Origin: an uncultured Sporosarcina sp.
GTDB lineage: Bacteria; Bacillota; Bacilli; Bacillales_A; Planococcaceae
NCBI GenBank assembly: GCA_948469885.1
Contig: CAOKMT010000014.1
Location: forward strand, 1-50,222
Direction of reading: 5' to 3'
DNA: 50,222 bases
The position numbers and the translations under genes are program-made. How positions within the stretch are numbered: the first letter of the stretch is position 1; every line of letters begins with the position of its first letter. The notes beneath the pieces are model-generated. The model did not search any database. It worked only from the letters and a program-made list of their open reading frames with translations, and was not told the origin of the DNA. This document shows, in pieces, positions 10,087-18,786 of the stretch.

Positions 10087-12108
10087 TTAATCTCTACGTT
10101 TTTCATCTATCGACCTTGGGGGCATTTCCCGCTCAGATTCTTGCGGCAAATCGCCAATCGATGGATCCGACGGTGCACCAATTGAATCAAGGGCGTCTTT
10201 GTCCTCTTTGTTTTCAGCGATGTCCTTGTCGTCGATCTCTTTTACATCGTTCCCGTTGTTATCATAAGGACGGTCAGGCAATGTGCCATGGTCTTTCAAA
10301 TGATTGATCTGCTCTGCGTCTAATGTTTCGACTTCTAGTAACGTCGTTGCGATCAAATTGAGAAGATCTCGTTTTTCCGTCAAAATTTGTTTCGTTCGTT
10401 CGTACTGTTCTTTAATAATACGTTGCATTTCCTGATCGATTTCGTAAGCGATTGACTCGGAATAGTTCTGTTCAGAACTGAAGTCACGTCCGAGGAAGAC
10501 TTCGCCTCCAGACTGACCGAATTGCAGAGGTCCGAGTTTATCACTCATCCCGTATTCCGTTACCATCGACCGTGCAATTCCCGTAGCGCGTTGGAAGTCA
10601 TTATGTGCCCCGGTAGATACTTCTCCGAGCGCGATCTCCTCAGCAACACGTCCACCTAGAAGACCAGAAATCTTATCAAGGAGTTCAGGCTTCGTCATGA
10701 AGTAGCGATCTTCTTTCGGTAACATGACCGCATATCCGCCCGCCTGCCCCCTTGGCACAATCGTCACTTTATGAACGATATCTGCTTCGTCAAGCGTCAG
10801 TCCAATAACGACGTGACCCGCTTCGTGGAAGGCTACGATATTCCGTTCTTTATCCGAAATGACTCGACTCGTTTTCGCTGGTCCCGCAATGACACGGTCT
10901 GTCGCCTCATCGATATCCGCCATGTCAATTTTCACTTTTCCTCGTCTCGCTGCTACGAGTGCCGCTTCGTTCAATAAGTTTTCCAAATCGGCACCCGAGA
11001 AACCAGGTGTACGTTGTGCGAGTGCTTTCAAATTGACAGTATCGTCTAGCGGCTTATTGCGCGCATGGACTTTTAGGACAGCTTCCCTTCCTTTAACATC
11101 CGGACGACCAACCGTAATTTGACGGTCAAAACGACCTGGACGCAAGAGTGCAGGGTCCAAAATATCTGGACGGTTCGTTGCTGCAACAATGATGATTCCT
11201 TCGTTTTCGCCAAACCCATCCATTTCTACGAGAAGTTGGTTCAACGTCTGTTCACGCTCATCATGTCCGCCACCTAGACCGGCACCACGTTGACGTCCAA
11301 CAGCGTCAATCTCATCAATGAATATAATACATGGAGCATTCTTTTTCGCATTTTCGAAAAGGTCGCGTACTCGGGAGGCCCCGACCCCTACGAACATTTC
11401 TACGAAATCAGAACCTGAGATAGAGAAGAACGGTACTCCGGCTTCGCCTGCAACCGCACGAGCAAGTAATGTCTTCCCTGTACCAGGAGGTCCGACAAGA
11501 AGAATCCCTTGTGGAATGCGCGCGCCAACTTCGATAAATTTACGCGGATCTTTTAGAAAATCAACGACTTCCACGAGTTCCGCTTTTTCTTCGTCCGCTC
11601 CGGCAACATCATTGAAGCTCACTTTTTCTTTATCATCCGAATGAAGCTTCGCTTTACTTTTTCCGAAATTCATCACGCGGCCGCCGCCTCCACCCTGCGC
11701 TTGGTTGAGCAGGAAGAAGAACAAAATAAAGATGATGATGAAAGGAACGAGTCCTGTAAAGAACGACACCCATGCGCTCGTTTCAGGCGCTTTCAGAAAC
11801 TCTATTTTTGTGTCGGTCGTCATCGCGACTTCGTCAATATAATTCAACAGCGCTTCGTTGGACTGTGGAATATTCGTGACAAAAGTCTCGCCTTCCTCGT
11901 ATCCTTGCATTTCACCTCTCACTTCATAAACGAGCTGATCAGGCTGAATAGTTGCCTCTATAACTTTTCCTTCTTCCAGCGCAACTCTAAACTCGTCATA
12001 CGTGATCGGCTTCGTTTTTGGATTTGTATTGTTCAGTGAACCAAATATTCCCATGATTGCTAGGAAAATTAGTCCGTATAATAGAAAGTATCGAAGTATA
12101 CGATTCAT
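10087..12108 (-). CDS. ftsH: ATP-dependent zinc metalloprotease FtsH
   Basis: A membrane-bound AAA+ protease that degrades misassembled membrane proteins and regulatory proteins. The 673-residue product has two transmembrane segments (about 7-25 and 112-135) around an extracytoplasmic domain. The AAA module has Walker A GPPGTGKT (206-213), Walker B FIDEIDA (about 263-269) and the second region of homology. The zinc site is HEAGH (428-432). The protein is about 35 residues longer than B. subtilis FtsH because of a highly charged, probably disordered tail after about residue 610. It has its own terminator, and the 107 nt upstream hold a plausible promoter. Confidence 0.97.
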   Translation of the reverse strand: MNRILRYFLLYGLIFLAIMGIFGSLNNTNPKTKPITYDEFRVALEEGKVIEATIQPDQLVYEVRGEMQGYEEGETFVTNIPQSNEALLNYIDEVAMTTDTKIEFLKAPETSAWVSFFTGLVPFIIIFILFFFLLNQAQGGGGGRVMNFGKSKAKLHSDDKEKVSFNDVAGADEEKAELVEVVDFLKDPRKFIEVGARIPQGILLVGPPGTGKTLLARAVAGEAGVPFFSISGSDFVEMFVGVGASRVRDLFENAKKNAPCIIFIDEIDAVGRQRGAGLGGGHDEREQTLNQLLVEMDGFGENEGIIIVAATNRPDILDPALLRPGRFDRQITVGRPDVKGREAVLKVHARNKPLDDTVNLKALAQRTPGFSGADLENLLNEAALVAARRGKVKIDMADIDEATDRVIAGPAKTSRVISDKERNIVAFHEAGHVVIGLTLDEADIVHKVTIVPRGQAGGYAVMLPKEDRYFMTKPELLDKISGLLGGRVAEEIALGEVSTGAHNDFQRATGIARSMVTEYGMSDKLGPLQFGQSGGEVFLGRDFSSEQNYSESIAYEIDQEMQRIIKEQYERTKQILTEKRDLLNLIATTLLEVETLDAEQINHLKDHGTLPDRPYDNNGNDVKEIDDKDIAENKEDKDALDSIGAPSDPSIGDLPQESEREMPPRSIDEKRRD

Positions 12109-12150
12109 CCCAAAGCCTCCTCATTTACATTAAACAGAAAACTATTGTAA

Positions 12151-12180
12151 ATCTTACCACAAGTACGTTTGAACCTACAA
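12151..12180 (-). promoter_or_regulatory. Probable sigma-A promoter of ftsH
   Basis: On the minus strand a weak -35 TTGTAG (12175-12180), an 18-bp spacer and -10 TAAGAT (12151-12156) are seen. TGG directly before the -10 makes it an extended type. It lies about 40 nt before the ftsH ATG. Confidence 0.45.
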
Positions 12181-12215
12181 AGAAAATGATTTTTCATCAC
12201 ATGTGTCAACTTTGA

Positions 12216-12758
12216 TCAAAAAGAATAAATTTCTTTTTTCAATACGCCGATGTATGGTAGGTTTCTATACTTCTCCATATAATCGAGTCCGTATCCGACA
12301 ACGAATGCATCCGGAACATTAAAACCAATATGATCGGCTTTCAAATTCACTTTTCTGCCTGTCGGTTTGTCGAGAAGTGTGACAATTTTAATAGAGTTCG
12401 CTTTTCTGTATTTCATTAAGTCGACGAGATAACTGAGCGTTTTTCCGCTGTCAATAATATCTTCAATAATCAGGACATCGCGGCCTTCCACACTCGTGTT
12501 CAAATCTTTTACAATTTTCACTTCACCTGAAGAAACAGTTGCATTCCCGTAGCTGGAGACATCCATGAAATCGAGCTCAATGTACGCGTCAATCCGCTTC
12601 ATAAGATCGCTCATGAAAGGCATCGCACCTTTAAGAACGCCAATGGCTAGTGGGAATTTGTCTTTGTACTCTTCTGTCAAGGTAGCCCCGAGTTCTTCAA
12701 TCTTCTTTTGAATTTCTTCTTCCGAAATTAGTACTTCTTCAATATCTTGGGCGAGCAT
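12216..12758 (-). CDS. hpt: Hypoxanthine (guanine) phosphoribosyltransferase
   Basis: Salvages hypoxanthine and guanine to IMP and GMP using PRPP. The 180-residue cytoplasmic enzyme has the type I PRTase fingerprint [14 protein letters not shown] (about 98-111) and the purine-specificity region [21 protein letters not shown]. The ATG at 12758 has AGGAGG 7 nt upstream, so the TTG one codon before it is not used. It follows tilS by 27 nt; the tilS-hpt-ftsH order is conserved in Bacillales, where TilS and HprT also interact physically to control ftsH. Confidence 0.97.
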   Translation of the reverse strand: MLAQDIEEVLISEEEIQKKIEELGATLTEEYKDKFPLAIGVLKGAMPFMSDLMKRIDAYIELDFMDVSSYGNATVSSGEVKIVKDLNTSVEGRDVLIIEDIIDSGKTLSYLVDLMKYRKANSIKIVTLLDKPTGRKVNLKADHIGFNVPDAFVVGYGLDYMEKYRNLPYIGVLKKEIYSF

Positions 12759-12785
12759 CAAGATTCCTCCTTTTAAATATACGAT

Positions 12786-14189
12786 TTAGTTCTGTCCCAG
12801 TATGAATATGTATTTGTCATCGACTGTCCGATTTCGCGTGAATCGAATGCTGTACCGCAATCCCGGTACTGCACACACTTCACCTTGCGCTGTCACGACG
12901 ACCGGTAAACGGTTCCGCTCTGTTTTGCTCACCTTTTCATCGATAAACAATCTTGACAAGCGCTTCGAATGGGCCATTCCAGACAACATAATTCGATCGC
13001 CTTTCCCCCACTGTCTAACGGATAAGGGCAGGCACTCATCTGGCAAGTTAAAATACATGACATCTTTTGCCATCATGAGCAGTTTTTTGTCAACGTCTCC
13101 CACTGTCGTCCAATAGAGCCATGAGCGATCATTCCACTCGATTTTCTTCCCTTTGGATAGCGTTTTCTGTGAGTCGGTTAATCGCTGTCCGTTCTCGTGC
13201 ACGAACGATAATTGATCATACGCTCTGACAAATCGATAGCCGAGTGGTAGATCGATCGAGACATTTCCTTCTTTGGAACTGAGATGATGTAATAACTGTC
13301 CGATGAGTGCAGTTTTATAATAAACGGCTATTTTTTCCTCATCATAAAGATAACCTAATAGTAGTGGAATCATCCGTCTTTGTAAAGCAGTTGGCACGTT
13401 GCTGAATAACTGCCGATCGACGGACGGGAGACCTTCGTCCGTGAATTGGATAATCTCTTCCAACCGTTCTTGTGCCAACGCCTTTAGAAAGGTTTCGTCT
13501 TCTTGAAGTCTCTCTCCGAGGATGACCGCTTTTTCCGCGGCGGCTGCATTTTCCTCTAATATATGCGGCACGATCTGTTGGCGAAAACGATTGCGCATAT
13601 AAGCATCGCTTGCGTTACTCGGATCTTCCCGGAAACGTAAGTCGTTCGCTTTCATGTATCCGCGAAGCGTATCTTTCCGAACAGAGAGGAATGGACGAAT
13701 GAGCATGCCGCCGTCGATTTCCCGTTTAATCGGAATCCCCGACGGCGTATTGCCTTTCGTCACTTGCATTAAAACAGTTTCTAATTGATCTTCCGCATGA
13801 TGTGCCGTTGCCAGCACATCATAATGGCCTTTTTTCATCACATCCGAAAAGAATGCATACCTTCCTTCCCGACAAACAGCTTGTACATTGCCGCCCGTTT
13901 TATGCATAATTTCAGGTACAGGCACTCGCCCCGCGAAAAAAGGGATGCCTAATGTTTCACAGAGTTCACCAACAAACTCCCCATCCACAGCAGATTCATT
14001 GCCCCTTAACATATGATCGACATGAGCTGCCCCGACTTCGATTTTCAATCTTTTTTGATTGGCCGCTAAAAAATGGAGCAATGCCACTGAATCCACGCCT
14101 CCTGAACATGCAACGAGTACGCGGGCATGCAATCGTAAAAGTGATTGTTCCTCGATGAACCGGTAGACATCCTGAATCATCTTATGCAT
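12786..14189 (-). CDS. tilS: tRNA(Ile)-lysidine synthetase
   Basis: Converts the wobble cytidine of the CAU-anticodon tRNA-Ile to lysidine, so that it reads AUA; normally essential. The product of about 467 residues has the PP-loop ATP motif SGGVDS near the N-terminus, the HHAEDQ element of the N-type ATPase core (about 130), and a C-terminal TilS substrate-binding domain. The start is uncertain. A GTG at 14213 overlaps the spoIIE stop (TAGTG) and would add eight codons; the ATG at 14189 has AAGGA about 13 nt upstream. Both give a normal TilS N-terminus. In B. subtilis yabS and yabT lie between spoIIE and tilS, but here the two genes abut. Confidence 0.93.
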   Translation of the reverse strand: MHKMIQDVYRFIEEQSLLRLHARVLVACSGGVDSVALLHFLAANQKRLKIEVGAAHVDHMLRGNESAVDGEFVGELCETLGIPFFAGRVPVPEIMHKTGGNVQAVCREGRYAFFSDVMKKGHYDVLATAHHAEDQLETVLMQVTKGNTPSGIPIKREIDGGMLIRPFLSVRKDTLRGYMKANDLRFREDPSNASDAYMRNRFRQQIVPHILEENAAAAEKAVILGERLQEDETFLKALAQERLEEIIQFTDEGLPSVDRQLFSNVPTALQRRMIPLLLGYLYDEEKIAVYYKTALIGQLLHHLSSKEGNVSIDLPLGYRFVRAYDQLSFVHENGQRLTDSQKTLSKGKKIEWNDRSWLYWTTVGDVDKKLLMMAKDVMYFNLPDECLPLSVRQWGKGDRIMLSGMAHSKRLSRLFIDEKVSKTERNRLPVVVTAQGEVCAVPGLRYSIRFTRNRTVDDKYIFILGQN

Positions 14190-14212
14190 GATCTTATCGA
14201 CTTCCTTTTCCA

Positions 14213-16630
14213 CTAGCTTACCACTTTTTTCCCGCTATTTGCTTGCGAATACGGTGTAAAACTCGACCATTTGGATAGAACGTGATCCATTTTCATGACG
14301 AGCACCGTCCGATCGTCGTCGACCGCTTGAAAACGACGCTCCATTTCATTCATAATACGGTCTGCAATCGTCTCGCAATCGAGGTGACCGTATTTATCAA
14401 GTGTACCGTACAAAGTTTTCTCTTGTGTCTCCAAATCAATATCCCCATTGAACATGCCATCCGTCATCATGACTAAAATATCCCCTGCTTTTAACTCCTC
14501 ACTTTTGGCTTCGATCGAAAAAGAAGGCAGAAAACCGACCGGAACAGATTTACTGTCCAATCTCAAGAATTCGTCTCCGCGTTTAATATACGTACTCATC
14601 GAGCCCGCTTTCCATGACCAAAGACGCCCTTCCTGCAAATCCACAAGCGCCAAATCAAGCGTTGCGTACATATCATCTAATCCATTCAAAGACATCATGT
14701 AATGAAGTGTATGCATTGCGGTTTCCGGAGCCACTTTCCGGTTCAAACATTCTCTCATCAACCGAATCACCTTCCGACTTTCACGATATGCATTTAAGTC
14801 TTGCCCCATTCCATCCGACAAGAGCACAGCTGTCAAACCTTCATGGATCGGAAAGACTTCGTAGGCGTCTCCCGGATGAAATGAGTCTTGACCGGGTGTT
14901 GCCGTCAAACCATAATCGAACGAAAAACGAATCGATGAGCCGAATGTGATTTGTACGTGTGGGAACGGATCTTGTTCCACGATAGATTTCACAATTTCGA
15001 AAGGTTCATCATATAACACTTCTAGAATCGGCAATATACACCTTTCCGCCATCGTCGTATCGGTTTCAAAGTCGGAACGTTTTTCAGGTATGCAACAAAC
15101 GATTTGACGTCCGCCACGTTGTTCCGATAAAACATCGATTTGAAAATATTCGATGCCTTGCTCTTCAAGATGTCTTGCCAACTCTTCTTCCGCAGATTTG
15201 TAAACGGACAGATCATCTTTAATATCTCTCATCACTTTATCAAGATGTGTGCTCATATCCCGCAACTGGAGTGCAAGCATTTTACGACCATGCTGAAGTT
15301 GCCCGCTCAACAACCGACTCGTTGCGTATTCTTCGACTTCACTAATAAGTCCGGTAAAACGGATACATTTATATTTCATCTTTTCTTCAACGCGATGACG
15401 CGCTGTTTTTTTTGTCGTTGAATACGTCGCTTCCCATTCATTGATCAAGTGGTTCATGTCACTGTCTTCACTTTCCCAACACTTTGAATACCGAAAGCAT
15501 GACTGGCAAACGGACGGTGTCGAACCTACGGCGGAGTCCTTCTGCTGGTCTTTTTCCATGCTTCGCCCGCCAACAATCGAGGACATAAACTCGGTAAATT
15601 GTTGAAAATCACTTAATTGTTCATCCAATCGATTCGTCAACCATTCTTGCCGTTTTTTTACATACTCTCTATTCTCCGGGAAAAAGATTTTCCGAAAGGG
15701 CTCGATCTTCTTTGTCGGCACAAGAAAAAAAAGAACTGTCGCTATCCCGATCGACGCAAAATGAGTCATATCAAGCGGTAAAGTTAAATCGTACATAAAA
15801 AAGAAGAAAGATACAGAAAGCCCACCTGCCGCGATGCCAAGCTTTCCGAATCGGTACAAAGCGCCAGCAAGAAATCCGGTCATACCGTAAACAGCCATCA
15901 TTCCTGTAAAAGACAGCTCCGAAATTCCGATGATTGTCGCAATGATCATCGCAATGGTCGTCGAAAAAGAAAGGCCTCCAGCAGCCGCCGCTAAGAGGAT
16001 CGCAAAATGAATCACTAGGGTAGAAACGGAGACGTAGCCGATCATCATACCTTTTATTCCCGTAAGGGCCATCGCACCAATGATACAAGCTGCACCAAGC
16101 CTCTCCGCAGTCCATTGGCCGAAGAAGAGACGATCAGCCGCTGGAAATGCAACAAAAAGGAAAAACGTCATAAATAAAGCAAGGATGACTTCAAAACCGA
16201 TAAACAATTGAACTTCTAACGGCAATTGTCCCATATGCATAAGTAGTTGCCACCCCACCTGCACGATCAAAATACAACTTGCGACGGTGAGATGAACAAA
16301 CTTGCGTGCCAATGGATGCCGAATAAAGACGTTAAAAATACCAAGTTGCAAAAGATGAATTATTGCTTGTCCAACCCCTAAAAAAGCGCTTCCAACCATT
16401 CCTCCAATAAATACCCAGATTGAATGATTTCTAAAACGTGCCCGGGCCAATGCCCAAACAGGAAGGAAAAAAGGAACTGCCGCATCGAATAGCACGGCTT
16501 GTGATAAGAAAAATGAACCGAACAAAAAGAGGATTCCCATGACAATTTGCATTTTTTTCTTTCTGAGGTTCTCCACGTACAGACGAATCGGCTGGATAAT
16601 CGGTCGTTCCATGTCGCCAGATAATTTCAT
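14213..16630 (-). CDS. spoIIE: Stage II sporulation protein E, PP2C-type serine phosphatase
   Basis: Dephosphorylates SpoIIAA-P to release sigma-F in the forespore, and takes part in forming the polar septum through FtsZ. The 805-residue protein has about ten transmembrane helices in the first 320 residues, a central cytoplasmic oligomerisation region and a C-terminal PPM/PP2C phosphatase domain. Two metal-binding blocks are visible, LLSDGMGQD (about 607-615) and VMMTDGMFNGD (about 720-730). The length compares well with B. subtilis SpoIIE (827). The ATG has AGGAGG 8 nt upstream. The gene has an atypical long-spacer promoter and abuts tilS. Confidence 0.97.
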   Translation of the reverse strand: MKLSGDMERPIIQPIRLYVENLRKKKMQIVMGILFLFGSFFLSQAVLFDAAVPFFLPVWALARARFRNHSIWVFIGGMVGSAFLGVGQAIIHLLQLGIFNVFIRHPLARKFVHLTVASCILIVQVGWQLLMHMGQLPLEVQLFIGFEVILALFMTFFLFVAFPAADRLFFGQWTAERLGAACIIGAMALTGIKGMMIGYVSVSTLVIHFAILLAAAAGGLSFSTTIAMIIATIIGISELSFTGMMAVYGMTGFLAGALYRFGKLGIAAGGLSVSFFFFMYDLTLPLDMTHFASIGIATVLFFLVPTKKIEPFRKIFFPENREYVKKRQEWLTNRLDEQLSDFQQFTEFMSSIVGGRSMEKDQQKDSAVGSTPSVCQSCFRYSKCWESEDSDMNHLINEWEATYSTTKKTARHRVEEKMKYKCIRFTGLISEVEEYATSRLLSGQLQHGRKMLALQLRDMSTHLDKVMRDIKDDLSVYKSAEEELARHLEEQGIEYFQIDVLSEQRGGRQIVCCIPEKRSDFETDTTMAERCILPILEVLYDEPFEIVKSIVEQDPFPHVQITFGSSIRFSFDYGLTATPGQDSFHPGDAYEVFPIHEGLTAVLLSDGMGQDLNAYRESRKVIRLMRECLNRKVAPETAMHTLHYMMSLNGLDDMYATLDLALVDLQEGRLWSWKAGSMSTYIKRGDEFLRLDSKSVPVGFLPSFSIEAKSEELKAGDILVMMTDGMFNGDIDLETQEKTLYGTLDKYGHLDCETIADRIMNEMERRFQAVDDDRTVLVMKMDHVLSKWSSFTPYSQANSGKKVVS

Positions 16631-16661
16631 TTTCCATACCTCCTATGTCAACGTATGATTG

Positions 16662-16694
16662 AGTATACATAGAAGGGTGACAATAATTTGTCTA
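16662..16694 (-). promoter_or_regulatory. Spo0A-type sigma-A promoter of spoIIE with a 21-bp spacer
   Basis: The minus strand shows -35 TAGACA (16689-16694), exactly 21 bp, then -10 TATACT (16662-16667). The B. subtilis spoIIE and spoIIG promoters are known for 21-22 bp spacers and for needing phosphorylated Spo0A. A 0A-box-like AGTCGAA lies upstream at 16721-16727. The fit of hexamers, spacing and box supports conserved Spo0A activation. Confidence 0.65.
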
Positions 16695-16720
16695 TTCGTG
16701 ACAGGAATCGAATAAAATAT

Positions 16721-16727
16721 TTCGACT
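16721..16727 (-). promoter_or_regulatory. Candidate Spo0A box upstream of spoIIE
   Basis: AGTCGAA on the minus strand matches the 0A box TGTCGAA at six of seven positions. It lies about 27 bp upstream of the -35 of spoIIE, where activator sites would be expected. Confidence 0.45.
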
Positions 16728-16761
16728 ATTTCCGAACTGTTTTTCTTTTGCTAAAATGTAT

Positions 16762-16790
16762 TGACATCTCTTGTATATGCATGTATTATA
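16762..16790 (+). promoter_or_regulatory. Sigma-A promoter of the tRNA pair
   Basis: TTGACA (16762-16767), a 17-bp spacer and TATTAT (16785-16790) lie 20 bp upstream of tRNA-Met on the plus strand. It diverges from the spoIIE promoter. Confidence 0.8.
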
Positions 16791-16810
16791 AATCATGTTG
16801 TGTTCAACGA

Positions 16811-16884
16811 GGCGGCGTAGCTCAGCTGGCTAGAGCGTCCGGTTCATACCCGTAAGGTCGGGGGTTCGACTCCCTCCGCCGCCA
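16811..16884 (+). tRNA. tRNA-Met (CAT anticodon)
   Basis: A full cloverleaf of 74 nt: acceptor GGCGGCG pairs with CGCCGCC, the D arm is GCTCAGCTGGCTAGAGC, the anticodon CAT lies in GGTTCATACCC, and the T arm contains GGTTCGAC. The 3' CCA is not encoded. The sequence resembles the elongator tRNA-Met found next to spoIIE in B. subtilis; the position also matches. A CAT anticodon could in principle be tRNA-Ile2, but the body is Met-like. Confidence 0.93.
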
Positions 16885-16902
16885 TTCTTAATTTTATATA
16901 GC

Positions 16903-16974
16903 GGCCCCTTGGTCAAGCGGTTAAGACACCGCCCTTTCACGGCGGTAACACGGGTTCGAATCCCGTAGGGGTCA
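16903..16974 (+). tRNA. tRNA-Glu (TTC anticodon)
   Basis: A 72-nt cloverleaf: acceptor GGCCCCT pairs with AGGGGTC, the D arm has GGTCAAGCGGTTAAGAC, the anticodon loop CTTTCAC gives TTC, and the T arm is CGGGTTCGAATCCCG. The 3' CCA is not encoded. It follows tRNA-Met by 18 nt and shares its promoter and terminator. Confidence 0.97.
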
Positions 16975-16983
16975 TCATATAAC

Positions 16984-17034
16984 AAAACACAAAAACGTCT
17001 TGGAGAATTTTTCTCCAAGACGTTTTTGTGTTTT
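16984..17034 (+). terminator. Terminator of the tRNA operon with 24-bp perfect arms
   Basis: The arms 16984-17007 and 17011-17034 are perfectly complementary, with a 3-nt loop. The ends are A-rich and T-rich, so the structure can work on both strands. It follows tRNA-Glu by 9 nt. Confidence 0.9.
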
Positions 17035-17074
17035 TCGTACCATTTTATACGCTTTTGTCGAAGCACGGAAAATC

Positions 17075-17112
17075 ATTGTTCATGCTTCGTCACATTGTTC
17101 ATGCTTCGTCAC
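17075..17112. repeat. Two exact tandem copies of a 19-bp unit
   Basis: The unit ATTGTTCATGCTTCGTCAC occurs at 17075-17093 and again at 17094-17112 with no gap. It lies in the 170-nt space between the tRNA terminator and the yabR terminator, where I see no gene. Confidence 0.85.
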
Positions 17113-17203
17113 AATGAGCAAATCCTCTCGCACTGCGAGGAAACGGAGACTGTCGAAAAGATTGTCATTCCTTTTACGCTTTGTTTATCCCGTATAGAAA
17201 TGC

Positions 17204-17244
17204 AAAAAAGTGATGGACACGGGAATCTACGTTGTCCATCACTT
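17204..17244 (-). terminator. Terminator of yabR
   Basis: Twelve-bp perfect arms (17208-17219 and 17233-17244) are followed by TTTTTTGCATTT on the minus strand. Confidence 0.9.
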
Positions 17245-17286
17245 CTATATAGAATACATTTTTCTTACATTGAAACAGCTAGCAAG

Positions 17287-17718
17287 TTACCCTCTTCTCG
17301 AACCGCGACCACCGCGTTTCGATTCTGTCGCTCTCTTCAAAGTAGAAAGACGTTCTTCACTGTCTTTCATAAAGCGTGCCATCTTCTGCTCAAAATTTTC
17401 TGGGCGAGGTTGGCTTGGGCGTCCACTTCCTGGACGTCCGCCTCCTTGACGAGAACGTTGGGGCCGTTGTGGACGTTCCGATTCAGGCTTTGCTCTTCTG
17501 ATCGACAATCCAATCTTGCCATCCGACCCAACATTCATCACTTTTACTTCAACTGTATCGCCGACTTTAAGATGTTCGTTAATATCTTTAACATAACTGT
17601 CCGCGACTTCACTAATATGAACCAGGCCTGTCGAACCGTTCGGTAGCTCAACAAATGCCCCGAAGTTTGTGATCCCTGTTACCTTACCTTGCAGCTTGCT
17701 ACCTACTTCAATTGACAT
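17287..17718 (-). CDS. yabR: S1 RNA-binding domain protein (YabR/GSP13 type)
   Basis: A small ribosome- or RNA-associated protein of uncertain role. The 143-residue product has one S1 domain (about 3-75; GSKLQGKVTGITNFGAFVEL, GLVHISEVAD and KVMNVGSDGKIGLSIR). After it comes a basic, arginine- and glycine-rich tail (about 76-143) ending in RGGRGSRRG. Such tails usually bind RNA. The ATG follows a strong AGGAGGAG. The position next to divIC and the tRNAs matches B. subtilis yabR. It has its own promoter and terminator. Confidence 0.9.
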   Translation of the reverse strand: MSIEVGSKLQGKVTGITNFGAFVELPNGSTGLVHISEVADSYVKDINEHLKVGDTVEVKVMNVGSDGKIGLSIRRAKPESERPQRPQRSRQGGGRPGSGRPSQPRPENFEQKMARFMKDSEERLSTLKRATESKRGGRGSRRG

Positions 17719-17811
17719 AAAAAAAATGCTCCTCCTTAAGATTTAAGCGGTCCCAAAAGAGACCTTCCACCATATTCGCGAGTCCTGACTAAATGCAAGA
17801 TTCTTACTTCT

Positions 17812-17839
17812 ATTATAGCGAACAAAAAAAGAGTGTCAA
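17812..17839 (-). promoter_or_regulatory. Sigma-A promoter of yabR
   Basis: TTGACA (17834-17839), a 16-bp spacer and TATAAT (17812-17817) lie on the minus strand. The -35 lies next to a short AGAGT/ACTCT stem and T-run that may end divIC, so terminator and promoter overlap. The 93-nt leader includes a small GGTCTC/GGGACC hairpin of unknown use. Confidence 0.8.
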
Positions 17840-17844
17840 TAAGA

Positions 17845-18264
17845 CTACTCTTTTTCGCTCGATTTCTTTTCATTCAACTCATCTTCTTTAGGAATCGAGA
17901 AAATGATTTCATTTTTTTCTGATACGAAGTATCGTTGCCGTGCAAGCTTTGCGATATACTCATCGTCATCCAGTTTTACAAGTTGCTTGACCAGTCTGTC
18001 TTGCTCGGCTTCCACCGCATCGAGCTCGGCAAGCAATGCTTCTTTTTCTTGCAGCTTCGATGCCAATACCTTTTTTTGACCCAAAAATGTATGAGTGAGA
18101 ATACCGAGGATAAGGACGGCAAAAACAGCAAAAACGGTTAGTCTACGATAGAGACGTTTTTTTCGAGCTTGTCTTCGCTCCTGCTTCTGTTGAAGAGAAC
18201 GAACATAATCATTTTCTATTGATGCGACTCTTGCCGGAGATTTCCTTACGCGCTTCTGTTCCAT
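17845..18264 (-). CDS. divIC: Cell-division protein DivIC (FtsB/DivIC family)
   Basis: Forms the FtsL-DivIC-DivIB complex at the division septum. The 139-residue protein is bitopic: a very basic cytoplasmic N-terminus (QERRQARKKRLYRR), a single transmembrane helix (about 43-61) and an extracellular coiled coil (KLQEKEALLAELDAVEAEQD). It ends with the conserved family block YIAKLARQRYFVSEKNEIIF. The ATG at 18264 is preferred to an upstream in-frame start, because AGAGGA lies 10 nt before it. The gene follows yabQ by 54 nt, as in B. subtilis. Confidence 0.93.
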   Translation of the reverse strand: MEQKRVRKSPARVASIENDYVRSLQQKQERRQARKKRLYRRLTVFAVFAVLILGILTHTFLGQKKVLASKLQEKEALLAELDAVEAEQDRLVKQLVKLDDDEYIAKLARQRYFVSEKNEIIFSIPKEDELNEKKSSEKE

Positions 18265-18318
18265 GTCCTTCACTTCCTCTCTACACATACCCTCATATGC
18301 GATTCCTTAAATTATATA

Positions 18319-18786
18319 TCATTTCTCCCTACTTTTAAAGAGATTGCTGTATAATTTACGGAATATTTTAACAAAGGGTGTAACGAGAAGTGATAACACC
18401 TTCCAGACGCAACGACAGATGAACAAAACTAACGAGACAATCGCATGGATGACAAACCACAACGGTTTTAAAAAGAGCACCAAGATCGCTTTTCCGAGAA
18501 ACCGAAATGGCTTATGAAAGAAACTTGCATATAAAAAAAGGCCGCTTAGCTGCGCAAACGGGTCGTATATACGCCATGCACCGTCACGCACGGTGTATAA
18601 TACGTAAAACGTCCCGCATCCGGCAAGAATCCAACCAATCACTTCAAGCGAAGCCGCATGCCTTCTGACTATCGACTTTTTTCCAGCATGCGCAGTTCCT
18701 GTTCCAATCATATCGATAAAGGCAGCCGCTACTATGCCTGTCCCAATCATGGCAAGAAGGCTCAGAAACTGGACAGATAAACTCAT
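18319..18786 (-). CDS. yabQ: Spore cortex protein YabQ
   Basis: An integral membrane protein needed for the spore cortex in B. subtilis, located in the outer forespore membrane. The 155-residue product has four to five hydrophobic helices (about 5-25, 45-65, 75-95, 100-120) and a basic C-terminus. The family pattern DPFAQLSGLFLYASFF is visible. The start overlaps yabP by 4 nt (ATGA), so the pair is translationally coupled, as in other spore formers. Confidence 0.9.
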   Translation of the reverse strand: MSLSVQFLSLLAMIGTGIVAAAFIDMIGTGTAHAGKKSIVRRHAASLEVIGWILAGCGTFYVLYTVRDGAWRIYDPFAQLSGLFLYASFFHKPFRFLGKAILVLFLKPLWFVIHAIVSLVLFICRCVWKVLSLLVTPFVKIFRKLYSNLFKSREK

